A stretch of DNA of 38,690 nucleotides, taken from Burkholderiaceae bacterium (GTDB lineage: Bacteria; Pseudomonadota; Gammaproteobacteria; Burkholderiales; Burkholderiaceae_C). The stretch covers positions 1 to 38,690 of the forward strand of contig JAEUOY010000122.1 in NCBI GenBank assembly GCA_016790515.1, written 5' to 3'. The translations under genes and the position numbers were made by a program. The stretch's first letter is position 1; the number at the start of each line of letters is the position of its first letter. A model generated the notes under the pieces. The model did not search any database. It saw only the letters and a list, made by a program, of their open reading frames with translations, and was not told the DNA's origin. Positions 8,083 to 17,394 of this stretch are shown one piece after another.

Positions 8083-8868
8083 TCACCCGGCGGCGACCGC
8101 GGGGCGAGCCGATGCGGCAATCGCGGCGGCCTTGTCGGGCGTGAGGAAGAAGGTGTTCAGCCGGCCGCGCCGGCCACGATGGAAGCGGCCGGCATCGAAC
8201 GCATAGGGCTCGTAACCCAGGGCCGCCAGGAACTCGATGATCGCGGGGCTCGGTGCTTCGATCAGCAACACCGGCTTGTGTTCGATCAGGGTCTGGCGCC
8301 CGCCCTTCAGCACGTTCAGCTCGAAGCCCTGGACATCGATCTTGACGAAGAAGGGTCGCAGCGCCATGTCGTCGAGCCGCTGCACTCGGCATATCGACTT
8401 TTCCACCCGCACGTGCGACGACTTGAAGAAGTACATGCGCCCGTCGAGCCAATCACGGGCCTCGTGTTCGTCGAACGATGCCAGTCCATCGAACATCCAC
8501 TGTTTGTAGAACGGCACATGCAGCACGGCCTCCGTCTTCTCGTCGCCGAGCCCGAAGTTGTGCTGGACGACATGTGGCAGGCTGGCAAAGATGCCTTGCA
8601 GACGAACGAAGAGCTGATGGTTCGGTTCGAACAGTTGCACCCGCGCGCCGGGCACCATCATCAGGATCGCGTCGGTGCTTTGCCCCCGATTGGCGCCGAC
8701 GTCCAGAAACAGCGCGTCGGGCGGCGGCGACAACAGCGGGATCGCGGCGAAGTCGCGCTCGAAAGGCAGGTTCAGTGCCGAGCGCAGGCGACGCATGGTC
8801 TGAAACTTCCATTCCAGCAGGAATGGAAACTCCACCTGCAGCGTGCGCAAGGCCTTCTTGATATCCAT
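8083..8868 (-). CDS. FkbM family SAM-dependent methyltransferase
   Basis: 261 aa. The SAM-binding motif FLDVGANRGQSTDAI lies near residue 52, followed by VQLFEPNHQLFVRLQ and the FkbM signature FVKIDVQGFELNVLKGG, then VLLIEAPS. FkbM enzymes are O-methyltransferases; inside an EPS operon the likely role is methylation of a sugar hydroxyl on the repeat unit (inference). The ATG at 8868 is chosen because AGGGGA lies five bases upstream; longer in-frame sequence upstream has no similarity. It is separated by 76 bases from the GT2 gene and followed closely by the last glycosyltransferase. Confidence 0.88.
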   Translation of the reverse strand: MDIKKALRTLQVEFPFLLEWKFQTMRRLRSALNLPFERDFAAIPLLSPPPDALFLDVGANRGQSTDAILMMVPGARVQLFEPNHQLFVRLQGIFASLPHVVQHNFGLGDEKTEAVLHVPFYKQWMFDGLASFDEHEARDWLDGRMYFFKSSHVRVEKSICRVQRLDDMALRPFFVKIDVQGFELNVLKGGRQTLIEHKPVLLIEAPSPAIIEFLAALGYEPYAFDAGRFHRGRRGRLNTFFLTPDKAAAIAASARPAVAAG

Positions 8869-8944
8869 CTTTTCCCCTAGAACTGACTGAACCCTTCGGG
8901 TCGAGACAGGCGTTGCCGGTCCCGCGTGGCGATGCAGCATCGTG

Positions 8945-9943
8945 TCAGCGCTGCCAGGACATGCCGAGCATCGCCCGCACACGGGTCGACGCGCGGCGGC
9001 GGTCGCCGCGCAACAGCACACGAAGCGACAGCAGCAACGAATAGGCCACCACCGTCGGCAGATACCAGGGATAGAACTTGCGCGTGAACAGCAGGCAGCT
9101 CCGTACCAGGTAGTGCTCGGACAACAGGCTGCGCCGTGACTTGTCGGCGCTGGAGCCGATGGTGCCGCCTTCCTTGTGGAACACCACGGCCTCGGGTACA
9201 TAAGCCAGCGTGAAGCCTTGTCGACGGGCACGCAGCGCCCAGTCGATCTCCTCGTAGTACAGGAAGTAGCGTTCTTCCATCAGCCCGATCGCCGCCAGGC
9301 AGCGTGCAGAAATCATCAGCGAGGCACCGAGGATGTAGTCGAGCTGGCGCTCGACGGCCGTGGCATCACGCGGCGTGTTCATCGATGCATGCGCGCCCAG
9401 GTGGCTGGCGCGGGCCAGCCAAGGCTGAAAGCGCGCACCGCCCCAGGCCTGGACCGTGTCGGGCGCGAAGTGGTACAGCACGGTGCAGCCGCACATGCCG
9501 ACTTGCGGATCGCTGGCCAGCCGCTTGGCCATCGCCGAGACACAACCCGGCGTGACCAGCACATCGTTGTTGAGCAGCAGCACGGCACCGTCGAAGCCCA
9601 GCTGCTGCACGAAGCACAGGCCGACGTTGTTGCCTCCGGCGAAGCCCAGGTTGGCGCCGGTCTGCACCAGCACAAAGCGCGGCACCGACGCATTGCCGGC
9701 CGCTGCACCAGCCGGTACGGCAGGCGTGAAGGCAGGGCTGTGCCAAAGGTGCTCGGCCAGATCGACGTGCGCGTCCCGGGCCCAGGCTCTGATCAGCTCG
9801 CATGAGTCGTCGCTGGATCCGTTGTCGCAGACCACCACGCCGGTCACGGCGGGGTCTCGTGCCTGCTGTATCGACTGCAGGCATTCGACCGTATCGCGCC
9901 CGTTGTTCCAGTTCAGGACGACGATCCAGACCGACGGGGTCAC
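8945..9943 (-). CDS. Glycosyltransferase family 2 protein (rhamnosyltransferase-like)
   Basis: 332 aa. The GT-A fold begins immediately with SVWIVVLNWNNGRDTVECL, then VVVCDNGSSDDS, GANLGFAGGNNVG, and the metal-binding-type motif AVLLLNNDVLVTPG, later YFLYYEEIDWALRARRQGF. This arrangement is typical of rhamnosyltransferase-like GT2 enzymes. The C-terminal 60 residues contain a hydrophobic stretch (WYLPTVVAYSLLLSLRVLL), suggesting membrane contact. The GTG start at 9943 overlaps the polymerase stop by four bases, indicating translational coupling. Sugar specificity is unknown. Confidence 0.87.
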   Translation of the reverse strand: MTPSVWIVVLNWNNGRDTVECLQSIQQARDPAVTGVVVCDNGSSDDSCELIRAWARDAHVDLAEHLWHSPAFTPAVPAGAAAGNASVPRFVLVQTGANLGFAGGNNVGLCFVQQLGFDGAVLLLNNDVLVTPGCVSAMAKRLASDPQVGMCGCTVLYHFAPDTVQAWGGARFQPWLARASHLGAHASMNTPRDATAVERQLDYILGASLMISARCLAAIGLMEERYFLYYEEIDWALRARRQGFTLAYVPEAVVFHKEGGTIGSSADKSRRSLLSEHYLVRSCLLFTRKFYPWYLPTVVAYSLLLSLRVLLRGDRRRASTRVRAMLGMSWQR

Positions 9944-11481
9944 CGGGCCCACGCCGTCCTCGGCACTGGCGCGGCCGAAGCCGCCCGGTTCACCTTCGCC
10001 GACGGGCGCAGGCTGATTCCCGCGAGCATCACCGCCATCAGCACCATGAACAAGGCATGGTTGTGGTGCAGCGACAGGATGGTCTTGATCAATGCGAATC
10101 CCAGGACGCAGGACGCCAGCAGGGCCGACAACAGATCGGGGTCGTCGCGCCGGAAACCGGCGCGCAACGCGATCACGGCCATCGCGCCCAGGATGAAGAG
10201 GTAGAGCAGCAGTGCGAGGAATCCACCATCGAGCAACACCGAGAGAAAGTAGCTGTCGATGGTGAGCACACCGTGGCTGCCGACGAAGCCCAGCACGTTC
10301 GCGGCCATGTCTTGTCCGTAGCCGAGAACGGGGTGCAGGACGGCCTTGTCGAGGCCATCGCGCCACATCAGCAGCCGCGCCGCACCGCTGTTGAATTCAC
10401 GCGTCGTGCGGCCCACCAGGATGTCGACGATCATGTACAGCCCGACGGCCGACACGACCACGATGCTGATCGCCGCCAGCACGTGGAGCGCCGAGGTCAC
10501 GCTGTTGCGCGTGGCCACCGAAAGGCGCAGGGCCGCCAGCACGGCACCGGCTCCCAGCACGACGCCGAAACTGCCGATGCCCGAGCGTGAACCGGTCTTG
10601 ACGATCACGAACGCCATCACCGCGATCATCACGACCAGAGCGGCGGTCTTCCACCAGCGAAACCCGGCCGCAAACGCCAAGTAGATGGCCACTGGGGTGA
10701 CCAGCACCAGGTATTCGGAGAAGGTCAGCGGGTGCGCGAAGGTCGACTGCAGCCGGTAGCCGCCTGCTCGAACCTTGTCGCGCAGCACCTCTTCCAGGTA
10801 CTGGGAATCGACCTCCAGCAGACCGATGAACAGGTTGCGGCCGAGCCGGTATTCCACCAGGCCGAGCAGGATCACAACCACCGCCGCGGCCAGCATGGCG
10901 AACAGGATGCGGTGGATGTCGCGCCGGCTGTCGACTACCGCCAGCGCGATCAGCATCGGCAGGTAGACAGTGACGGCCTCGTTGAGCAAACCCCGCAACG
11001 ACAGCAACGGCACTTGCGCAAACAGCGCGCTCACGAGCTTGAGCAGGAACAGCATCACCAGCGGCACGAAGACGATGCGAAACCTGGACAGCCGGTCGAT
11101 TAGGCGTGCCCGCATGACCGGCGACTTGCTGACCAGGTACAGGCCCAGAATCAGCAGCAGCAGCAGACTGATACGGGTGAGCGACAGCGACGGCAAGCCC
11201 GGCAGACGTATCGAGGCGTAACGGGGCCAGACCACGGCGAGAAAGACGAAGATCGCCAGCATGTTGACGCCCGCGCTCTCAAACCTGGCCGGCGCCGCGG
11301 GAAGGCGGACAAGCAGGGCCAGTCCGACGACGCCGAACACCAGCAGAATGACCCACACCGCAAGGAACGCCGCACCGCCGGCAAGCAGCGTGGCCAGCGC
11401 GGTCGCCAGGACGAGCAGCACGCCCAGCATCAGCAGGCCCAGCACCCTGCCGATGGCGCCGGTCGATACAGCACTACGCAT
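9940..11481 (-). CDS. O-antigen ligase/polymerase family protein (Wzy/WaaL-like)
   Basis: 513 aa integral membrane protein with about a dozen hydrophobic segments and a long periplasmic-type loop (residues about 220-260, including YRLGRNLFIGLLEVDSQYL). Features of the Wzy_C/O-antigen ligase family are FAHPLTFSEYLVLVTPVAIY, VIVKTGSRSGIGSF (the short TGSRSG motif) and VLHPVLGYGQDMAANVLG. In an EPS operon with a flippase and Wzz-like EpsF the expected role is polymerisation of lipid-linked repeat units at the periplasmic face; a ligase role is less likely in this context. It begins 24 bases after the FrhB-like gene and its stop overlaps the GT2 start. Confidence 0.85.
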   Translation of the reverse strand: MRSAVSTGAIGRVLGLLMLGVLLVLATALATLLAGGAAFLAVWVILLVFGVVGLALLVRLPAAPARFESAGVNMLAIFVFLAVVWPRYASIRLPGLPSLSLTRISLLLLLILGLYLVSKSPVMRARLIDRLSRFRIVFVPLVMLFLLKLVSALFAQVPLLSLRGLLNEAVTVYLPMLIALAVVDSRRDIHRILFAMLAAAVVVILLGLVEYRLGRNLFIGLLEVDSQYLEEVLRDKVRAGGYRLQSTFAHPLTFSEYLVLVTPVAIYLAFAAGFRWWKTAALVVMIAVMAFVIVKTGSRSGIGSFGVVLGAGAVLAALRLSVATRNSVTSALHVLAAISIVVVSAVGLYMIVDILVGRTTREFNSGAARLLMWRDGLDKAVLHPVLGYGQDMAANVLGFVGSHGVLTIDSYFLSVLLDGGFLALLLYLFILGAMAVIALRAGFRRDDPDLLSALLASCVLGFALIKTILSLHHNHALFMVLMAVMLAGISLRPSAKVNRAASAAPVPRTAWAR

Positions 11482-11505
11482 GGATGAGCCCTTCGGAACA
11501 CATCG

Positions 11506-12720
11506 TCAGATTCTGCCTCTGGCGCACCGCAAACCGGTGCCAAGGAATTCCTTCAACAGGCGCCAAGGGCGCTGCAGCGACGCACAACGGGCCAGGTGCA
11601 GTCCCAGGTAGCGAGGCACCCGCCTGCCGAACAGTCGCATCGCCGTGAGGCGCGCCAGCATGCCGGCCTTTCGGCTGAACTGGTAGGGCTGGATGCGACG
11701 CAGTTCAGCCGCATCGAAGTCCTCCAGGCTGACCGCTTTGCCGGCCCCGGCGGCCAGTGCCTGGCCGGCGGCGGTGCGCACGATCACCAGGCTGCGGCCA
11801 TCACGCTCGGCAAAGTCGGGGTAGCCGTCCTTGCCATACCAGGCGTCGGCGCAGACGAGGTCGGCGAACTCACCGGTGCCATCGGCGCACAGCTTGCATC
11901 GCGGCTGAAGATGGCGGTTGAGGATGTTGCCCCACGCGGTGTTGTAGTCGAGCGTCGCCACCCGGCCATCGCGGGTATCGGCCCGCGTCAGCCCGGGCCA
12001 GCCATCGCCGCGGTAGCGAAACTCGGCCAGTTCGGCAGGCGGCACCTGCAGCCGCGCCAGCACCTCCAGCGTGCCGTGCATGCTGGGCGTGCCGGCGCAC
12101 ATGAACGACAGCAGATAGGGAATGCGCTGACTCAGTTCGGGTTGGCGATCGATGATCTTGCGCACGGCCGCCACGTCGCAGGGCTTGCCGACGAACGCGA
12201 ACCTGCCGGGACGTGCCAGCGCCTGGGGCAGCATGGCCACCGGAGACGCCGGGGCATACCGCGAGCCCGCACCGAGGGCGACCTCCTCGCGCGTGGCGCT
12301 GAGCACGGCATCGTTGCGCAAGGGGTCGTCGGCGGCCACACGGGTGTGCAGCACGAAGTCGACCTGGCGGCTTTCCAGCAAGTGGATCAGCAGGGCCGAG
12401 AGCACGCCGCCGGACGAAGCCCGGTGCCGGATGACCGGGTCCACGGCATGACCGGCGGCCAACCGGGACACCGGACCCCAGACGGGCAGGTAGCTGGCAG
12501 TTGCCGAGGCCGTGTCGCCGTGGCGCAGCCCGATGCCAGGGCACACCTCGCGCACGGCCTGTTGATCGGCCGGCGTCAGCGTACGCAGCGCCTGCGGGCG
12601 AAGCCAACCGCTGCCGTCCAGTCGCATCTGCAAGGTCTCGGGGCCGACCGCCGCAACACAGCCGCCGCAACCGCTGCACAAGCCGCTTTCCACGATCGCC
12701 TGAAGCGTCCACTCAGCCAT
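11506..12720 (-). CDS. Coenzyme F420 hydrogenase/dehydrogenase beta-subunit (FrhB) family Fe-S flavoprotein
   Basis: 404 aa. The N-terminus has a cluster motif C15-S-G-C18-G-G-C21 with a further Cys in VCPG; then come the FrhB_N region (IRHRASSGGVLSALLIHLLE), RFAFVGKPCDVAAVRKI, a second set of cysteines (SFMCAGTPS, PRCKLC) and LVCADAWYGKDGYPDF. The family binds flavin and [4Fe-4S] clusters and performs redox chemistry on varied partners. Versions in polysaccharide clusters often lie beside pyruvyl transferases, as here, where the frames overlap by eight bases. The reaction in EPS synthesis is not established; a reductive sugar modification is only a guess. Use of F420 itself is not implied. 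Confidence 0.85.
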   Translation of the reverse strand: MAEWTLQAIVESGLCSGCGGCVAAVGPETLQMRLDGSGWLRPQALRTLTPADQQAVREVCPGIGLRHGDTASATASYLPVWGPVSRLAAGHAVDPVIRHRASSGGVLSALLIHLLESRQVDFVLHTRVAADDPLRNDAVLSATREEVALGAGSRYAPASPVAMLPQALARPGRFAFVGKPCDVAAVRKIIDRQPELSQRIPYLLSFMCAGTPSMHGTLEVLARLQVPPAELAEFRYRGDGWPGLTRADTRDGRVATLDYNTAWGNILNRHLQPRCKLCADGTGEFADLVCADAWYGKDGYPDFAERDGRSLVIVRTAAGQALAAGAGKAVSLEDFDAAELRRIQPYQFSRKAGMLARLTAMRLFGRRVPRYLGLHLARCASLQRPWRLLKEFLGTGLRCARGRI

Positions 12721-13885
12721 GGCTGGCGTTGTCCCTCAGCAAGGCCTGCAGCGCCGCGTTGTACTTGTCCAACCGGACCTGCGCCTCGCGCCTGCCCCGC
12801 GCCACCTCGGCGGCCAACTGACCACGTTGTTCAAAGGCCTGCGTGACGCGCAGGAGCACCGTGGCCTGGTCGTCCCGCGTGCAGTCGGCCACATGGGCGT
12901 AGCCCAGTGAATCGAACAGGCCAGTGAACTTGCGGCTGTAGGCCAGCGGTACGCAGGGCACACCGGTGGAAAACGCTGCAATGCAGGCATGCATGCGCGC
13001 GCCCATGAAGAAATCGAACCCGGCGATGAAACTCTTGGCCTGCATCGGCGTCGCGAACGGCCCCGCCACCTCTACCCCGGGATGGCTGTCGGCGATTTCC
13101 TGCGAGGCACGCAGGTCGTCTTCGGCCAGGCGGTCCGCATTCACCACGTGCGGCACCAGCACCACTCGAACGCCTGGCAGCGCGCTGAAGTGGCGAACCA
13201 GGGCCAGCGTGGTCTCGCGGTAGTCCAGCGCCAGGCCGAACTGGTTGGCGCCCGAGTAACCGCCCGCCCATAACAGACCCGACACGTTGATACCCACCCG
13301 CAAGGCATTGTCGGGCCTGGGCAGGCGGTCGAACGGCAAGGCAAAGGCCACGTCGATGGCCTCCAGGAAAGGCGTGCCGAGGCCCCGCGACTCGAAGTAG
13401 GCGGTGGACATCCCATCCCGCGCGCACACCAGGCTGGCGCGGCGCATCGCCAGATCGGCCAACCAGGCGGCGACCGGGTGCTTGAACGGGCCCAGCGTCT
13501 GCGGGCTCAGCACCAACTTGCGGCCGCCACCGGCGGCGCGCAGCTTGGTCCCGATCAGGAAGACCAGCCGCTTCCAGCCGTAGATGTCGGAAAAGCTGTC
13601 GCCCTCGCCGATGTCGAGCACCAGATCGCACTGCGCCAGACTCCGGCCGAGCCGTCGATCCAGCCCCAGAAGGCGCTTGGTGTTGACCTGGCAGACGTCG
13701 ACGATGCTGGGATCGGCATTCAACGCGCCGTCGCGCGCCCACCCGATGATGACGAATCGCACCTGAACGCCAGCGACCAGGGCCGCCTGGGATACCAGGT
13801 GCATCTGCGCATAGGTCAAGGCGCCCACGCCCAGATTCGCGGAGTCGATGCTGTGCCAGAGCAGGCCAACTTGAATAGCTCGCAC
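12713..13885 (-). CDS. Polysaccharide pyruvyl transferase family protein
   Basis: 390 aa from a GTG at 13885 that shares one base with the preceding stop. Matches to the family include the start VGLLWHSIDSANLGVGALTY, LVLDIGEGDSFSDIYGWKRL, KLVLSPQTLGPF, LVCARDGMSTAYFESRGL, and the C-terminal FDFFMGARMHACIAAFSTGV followed by CVPLAYSRKFTGLFDSLGY, which carries the conserved Arg/His region. Family members (CsaB/PssM type) add ketal-linked pyruvate from PEP to a sugar, making the polymer acidic. Its last bases overlap the start of the FrhB-like gene, so the two products probably act in the same step or pathway. Confidence 0.87.
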   Translation of the reverse strand: MRAIQVGLLWHSIDSANLGVGALTYAQMHLVSQAALVAGVQVRFVIIGWARDGALNADPSIVDVCQVNTKRLLGLDRRLGRSLAQCDLVLDIGEGDSFSDIYGWKRLVFLIGTKLRAAGGGRKLVLSPQTLGPFKHPVAAWLADLAMRRASLVCARDGMSTAYFESRGLGTPFLEAIDVAFALPFDRLPRPDNALRVGINVSGLLWAGGYSGANQFGLALDYRETTLALVRHFSALPGVRVVLVPHVVNADRLAEDDLRASQEIADSHPGVEVAGPFATPMQAKSFIAGFDFFMGARMHACIAAFSTGVPCVPLAYSRKFTGLFDSLGYAHVADCTRDDQATVLLRVTQAFEQRGQLAAEVARGRREAQVRLDKYNAALQALLRDNASHG

Positions 13886-14478
13886 TAGACCCTCGGTTCG
13901 AGCAACTCTGGCGCCAGAACTGCTGCCTCACGGTTCTTGCAGAAGTCACTGAATTCAGCGGCCGACATTTCCCACCATTTTGTTGCCTCGATCCGCTCGA
14001 TCACCTCGGGAGTGAATCGACTGCGCACAACTCTGGCTGGGTTGCCGGCGACTATGGTATATGCTGGCACATCTTTGGTCACCACCGCTCCCGCTGCCAC
14101 GATTGCGCCTCGCCCGATGTGCATTACTGACGGCAGTACGATCGAGCCGTGACCGAGCCATACGTCGTCCTCGATCGTGCAAGTCCTGTATTCAATTTTC
14201 GCCTTGACGGAGAATGGAAGGGATTCGCCGTACAAGAAGGGATGCATCGAAATCGAAGTAACCGCGTGATTTCTTCGAAGAATATAGGCAGTAGGCGCTA
14301 TGGAGCAGTAGCGCCCGATATTCGTTCCCGGGCCAACGCGGCGGGCGTCGAAACACCCGTAGCTATAGAGTCCGACCGATACCCCATGCTTCCGCGCAAA
14401 ATACCTCCGAAGGAAGACGCTGGTCATTTGATTGCGTCGGGCAATTCTGATCAAGATCCTGTCGATAATCTCAAACAT
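13885..14478 (-). CDS. Hexapeptide-repeat acyltransferase (CatB/LbH type)
   Basis: 197 aa with left-handed beta-helix repeats: [53 protein letters not shown], and the family ending [16 protein letters not shown]. An [13 protein letters not shown] segment resembles the catalytic-His loop of xenobiotic/sugar acetyltransferases. Likely role: O-acetylation of the EPS repeat unit. The ATG at 14478 is preferred over a GTG at 14490 because GGTGGA lies seven bases upstream of it; it overlaps the flippase stop by eight bases. The gene is visibly poorer in G+C than its downstream neighbours, pointing to separate ancestry of this segment. Confidence 0.85.
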   Translation of the reverse strand: MFEIIDRILIRIARRNQMTSVFLRRYFARKHGVSVGLYSYGCFDARRVGPGTNIGRYCSIAPTAYILRRNHAVTSISMHPFLYGESLPFSVKAKIEYRTCTIEDDVWLGHGSIVLPSVMHIGRGAIVAAGAVVTKDVPAYTIVAGNPARVVRSRFTPEVIERIEATKWWEMSAAEFSDFCKNREAAVLAPELLEPRV

Positions 14479-15715
14479 CTTTCGTTCCACCGATCCTGAA
14501 TATTCCAGACCTGTAGACGTTCCAATAGTTCAATATCGCAGTCACGACTGATGCAGCAAGAACAATCAGCACAAAATTTTGCAGCATCGGCGCAACGCCA
14601 ATAACCAGCGGCAACGCAAGGACCGCCACCGCCATACCCGTAAGCTGCGCAACGATGCGCTTGAACTGCAATCCAGCTGCGGTAGCAGTCACGCCAGCAG
14701 CAGCGCCGAGAAATTTGGCAATTAGAACCAGACCAAATATCGGCAGAATGCTCTCGAGATTCCTGTACGAAACACCAAAGAGCAGGCTCGCAACGGCGTC
14801 GGGATATATAATCAAAGGTAGAGCAAAAAACAGTCCAATTGCCAACAATAGGCCACCGGTGATTTTTGCGTCGCGCCCGAAGTACTGAGATTTTGTCACC
14901 GCCAAACTCGAGAGCCGCGGAATCATCACATTCCCTACCACCGGCGCCAGCGCAGATACCCCGAGCACGATCTTCTGACCCGCGCTGTAGACGCCGACCG
15001 CCTGCGTGCCGAACAGCACCCGCACGGCCACCACGTCCAACTGGTTCCAGGCCGTGGCGAGCATGCCATCCACACCGTAGGGCCAGGCGCGGCGAAGCGT
15101 GGCCAGCGGGCCGGCAGCCACCGGCTCACGCAGGCGAAGCTGCGGCAGGACCTTGCGGGTCGCGCGCAGCGCCAGCGCCAGGTAGACCAGGCGGGAGCCC
15201 AGCATGGCCCAGCCCACCGCCATCGGCGAACCGCCATGCCAGGCGACCGTGCCGGCCAGAACGAACTGCAGCACGTTGGCCAGCGCCACCAGGCCGGCCT
15301 CCAGGTCGTAGCGCCCCAGTGCCCGCAGCGGCGCCACGAAGAAATCGGCGAACGACATCGCCAGCGCGGCCATGAACAGCGGCGCGACCAAGCTGGGCGG
15401 CAAGGTCGCCGGTCCGATCGCCCAGCCCGACACGATCAGCAGCGCCATGGCCACCAGCAGCAGCACCAGCTTGGCGCGAAGCGACTCGGCGACCAGCCGG
15501 GCCGCGTCGTCGGGCCGGGCGGCCACCTCGCGAAGCAGGTAGACGGCAAATCCGAAATCCACCAACAGCACCAGCAGCGCGCTGTAGCTGAAGACGAAGC
15601 TGAACAGGCCGAACTGCGCCGGCCCCCACAGCCGCGCCAGCAGCAGGAACAGCAGCAGTCCGACCAGCAGGCGGCTGCCGACGGACACCGCCGTGTAGGC
15701 GAAATTGCGCTTCAT
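14471..15715 (-). CDS. Oligosaccharide flippase family protein (Wzx-like)
   Basis: 414 aa, about 12 hydrophobic segments, starting [20 protein letters not shown], with the family feature [20 protein letters not shown] and the mid-protein [40 protein letters not shown], which is characteristic of MOP-superfamily polysaccharide transporters. It would flip undecaprenyl-linked repeat units across the inner membrane. The start at 15715 is the only ATG at the beginning of the first membrane segment; a longer frame adds unrelated sequence. The first two thirds (above about 14940) are very GC-rich and the last third is AT-richer (38% G+C in 14521-14580 against 75% in 15061-15120), a sharp change inside one gene. 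Confidence 0.86.
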   Translation of the reverse strand: MKRNFAYTAVSVGSRLLVGLLLFLLLARLWGPAQFGLFSFVFSYSALLVLLVDFGFAVYLLREVAARPDDAARLVAESLRAKLVLLLVAMALLIVSGWAIGPATLPPSLVAPLFMAALAMSFADFFVAPLRALGRYDLEAGLVALANVLQFVLAGTVAWHGGSPMAVGWAMLGSRLVYLALALRATRKVLPQLRLREPVAAGPLATLRRAWPYGVDGMLATAWNQLDVVAVRVLFGTQAVGVYSAGQKIVLGVSALAPVVGNVMIPRLSSLAVTKSQYFGRDAKITGGLLLAIGLFFALPLIIYPDAVASLLFGVSYRNLESILPIFGLVLIAKFLGAAAGVTATAAGLQFKRIVAQLTGMAVAVLALPLVIGVAPMLQNFVLIVLAASVVTAILNYWNVYRSGIFRIGGTKDV

Positions 15716-15800
15716 TCGGGGCGCGGCACGCGGTGCCCATACGCGTCGGCAAGGCGCCGAACGGGCCCGGCGCAGGCTGGGCAGCGCAGCACGGCGAAGA

Positions 15801-16490
15801 TCACGATCCCGCCCGTCCGAACACCCGGGCCGCGCTCGCTGCATCCATGTGGCTGACCAGATCGCTGATGAAGAGCGCCTGCAACCGGTGCCCGCCGGCC
15901 ATGTCGTTGTCGATGCTGGAAACACGCACCAGCATGCCGTCGGCGATGATGCCGCGAACGCCATAGCGCATCTGCGCCAGCTTCTGGCCGATGCCGGTGG
16001 TCACCACCTCGCCGCCCACGGTCACCCAATAGGTGATGGGCTCCTTGCGAGGCCCCAGCTGACTCATCAGCTGGCGCACCGGCAGCTGCCGCTGTCCCAG
16101 CGGCACACTGCCCATTCGGTTGACGGTGATGGCAAAGCCCTGTGCCGGGTAGCACACCTCTGGCCGGTGCGCGCTGGTACCGTCGCTCTGGTCACCACCA
16201 TAGGCCACCGACAGCATGATTCGCTGGCCTTCGGCGTTGACATAGGTGCGCGACAGCACCTGGTTGTAGATCTTGTCGAGCAGGGCCTGGACGTCGGGCG
16301 ACGGCAGGATCACCGGCATGCTGGTGTCCACACGCCAGGTGCCGAAAGCCCTGGGGAACATCGCCTCCAGGTCGGGCATGCCCACCTGGTCGGCCATGTG
16401 CTTGGTCGGCCGGCCCAGCACCGCCGCCCCGGCGCTGGCCAGCATCAGCAGCGCCACAAGCAGGGCGCGCCAGCGCGGCGCGTTCATCAT
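15801..16490 (-). CDS. epsI: Exosortase B-associated protein EpsI (B-type)
   Basis: 229 aa with an N-terminal signal anchor (RALLVALLMLASAGAAVLG) and a periplasmic DUF3485/EpsI domain. The family motif HRPEVCYPAQGFAI lies near residues 108-121, preceded by SVAYGGDQSDGTSA and followed by PITYWVTVGGEV. EpsI proteins occur fused to or next to exosortases; their molecular role in EPS export is not settled. The ATG at 16490 overlaps the xrtB stop by four bases, so the pair is translationally coupled. The flippase gene starts 85 bases further on. Confidence 0.9.
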   Translation of the reverse strand: MMNAPRWRALLVALLMLASAGAAVLGRPTKHMADQVGMPDLEAMFPRAFGTWRVDTSMPVILPSPDVQALLDKIYNQVLSRTYVNAEGQRIMLSVAYGGDQSDGTSAHRPEVCYPAQGFAITVNRMGSVPLGQRQLPVRQLMSQLGPRKEPITYWVTVGGEVVTTGIGQKLAQMRYGVRGIIADGMLVRVSSIDNDMAGGHRLQALFISDLVSHMDAASAARVFGRAGS

Positions 16491-17392
16491 GGCTTGGCCG
16501 CCTCTCGGCGGAACGCCAGGCGCAGCACGCTGTCGGTGCCCAGCATCAGCACCAGCCCCACCATGAACAGCACCATGCCGGCAAAGCCATGGATGAAGCC
16601 CTGGCCGGCTTCGTCACCGAAGTGATAGGTGACCAGCACCAGGAGCATCACCCGCACGATGTTGGCGGCGAACGAGATGGGGATGATCAGGATCGCCAGC
16701 AGCACGTTGCGAACCGCGTTCGTGTAGCGCATCAGGTTCATGTAGAGCAGGCCCAGCGCCTCGAGCGTGAACATGCTGTTCAGCCCGGCGCAGGCATCGG
16801 CAACCAGCAGCTGGTAAGGCCCCACGGTCATCACCACGCCGGCACGGCCCACCGGATAGCCCGCCTGGTACAGCAGATTGGCGGCCACGGCAGACACGGC
16901 ACTCTTCAGCGGCCCGGTGACCGATGCCACCACGCTGCCTGGCAGCGGCACCATGAACAGCAGGAAGAACAAGGGAAACCAAACCAGCCGAAGCGCCCGC
17001 GCGCCCAGAAAGAGAAGAACCAGCGCGGCCAGCACCACGATCTGCGAGAACACCTCGAAGAACATGATGAACTGCGACCGGCCGAGTACGTACAGCACCA
17101 GGCCGACCAGAAGCAGCGGCAAGCCCCAGCCGACGCTGGGCTGCGGCTGCAGCGCGGCCAGTTCGTAGCGCTTGCCGTAGAGCAGCCAGAGACTCACCGC
17201 CAGGATGATGGGGCCGTGGCCCTGCTCGTCGCTGGGCCAGATCCGCTGTGCCAGCATCAGGTAGCTGGGCACATAGAGCGCTGCAAAGCCGATCGACAGC
17301 GCCACCAGCGCCAGCAGGTCGGTACCAGGCGGGAGGATGGGCTGCCGCTTGCCGATGGGCGCGGCTTGTCCCGCTCGCGGCGGGGTCGTCAT
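16487..17392 (-). CDS. xrtB: Exosortase B
   Basis: 301 aa polytopic inner-membrane transpeptidase-like protein. The exosortase triad is present: C201 in VADACAGLNSMF, R247 in SFAANIVRVMLL, H268 in GFIHGFAGM. Other family features are WPSDEQGHGPIILAVSLWLL near residue 52 and FFLLFMVPLPGSVVASVTGPLK near 143-163. Exosortases recognise C-terminal PEP-CTERM sorting signals and process the protein at the membrane; the B type is embedded in an EPS operon with EpsI, as here. Its protein substrates are not evident in this window. The start at 17392 lies two bases after the epsG stop. Confidence 0.95.
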   Translation of the reverse strand: MTTPPRAGQAAPIGKRQPILPPGTDLLALVALSIGFAALYVPSYLMLAQRIWPSDEQGHGPIILAVSLWLLYGKRYELAALQPQPSVGWGLPLLLVGLVLYVLGRSQFIMFFEVFSQIVVLAALVLLFLGARALRLVWFPLFFLLFMVPLPGSVVASVTGPLKSAVSAVAANLLYQAGYPVGRAGVVMTVGPYQLLVADACAGLNSMFTLEALGLLYMNLMRYTNAVRNVLLAILIIPISFAANIVRVMLLVLVTYHFGDEAGQGFIHGFAGMVLFMVGLVLMLGTDSVLRLAFRREAAKP

Positions 17393-17394
17393 GC

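Noticed and set aside
12640-12690. Missing fourth cysteine in the N-terminal CxxCxxC cluster of the FrhB-like protein
   Set aside because: The family often uses three clustered cysteines plus a later one (here VCPG), so this is not an anomaly.
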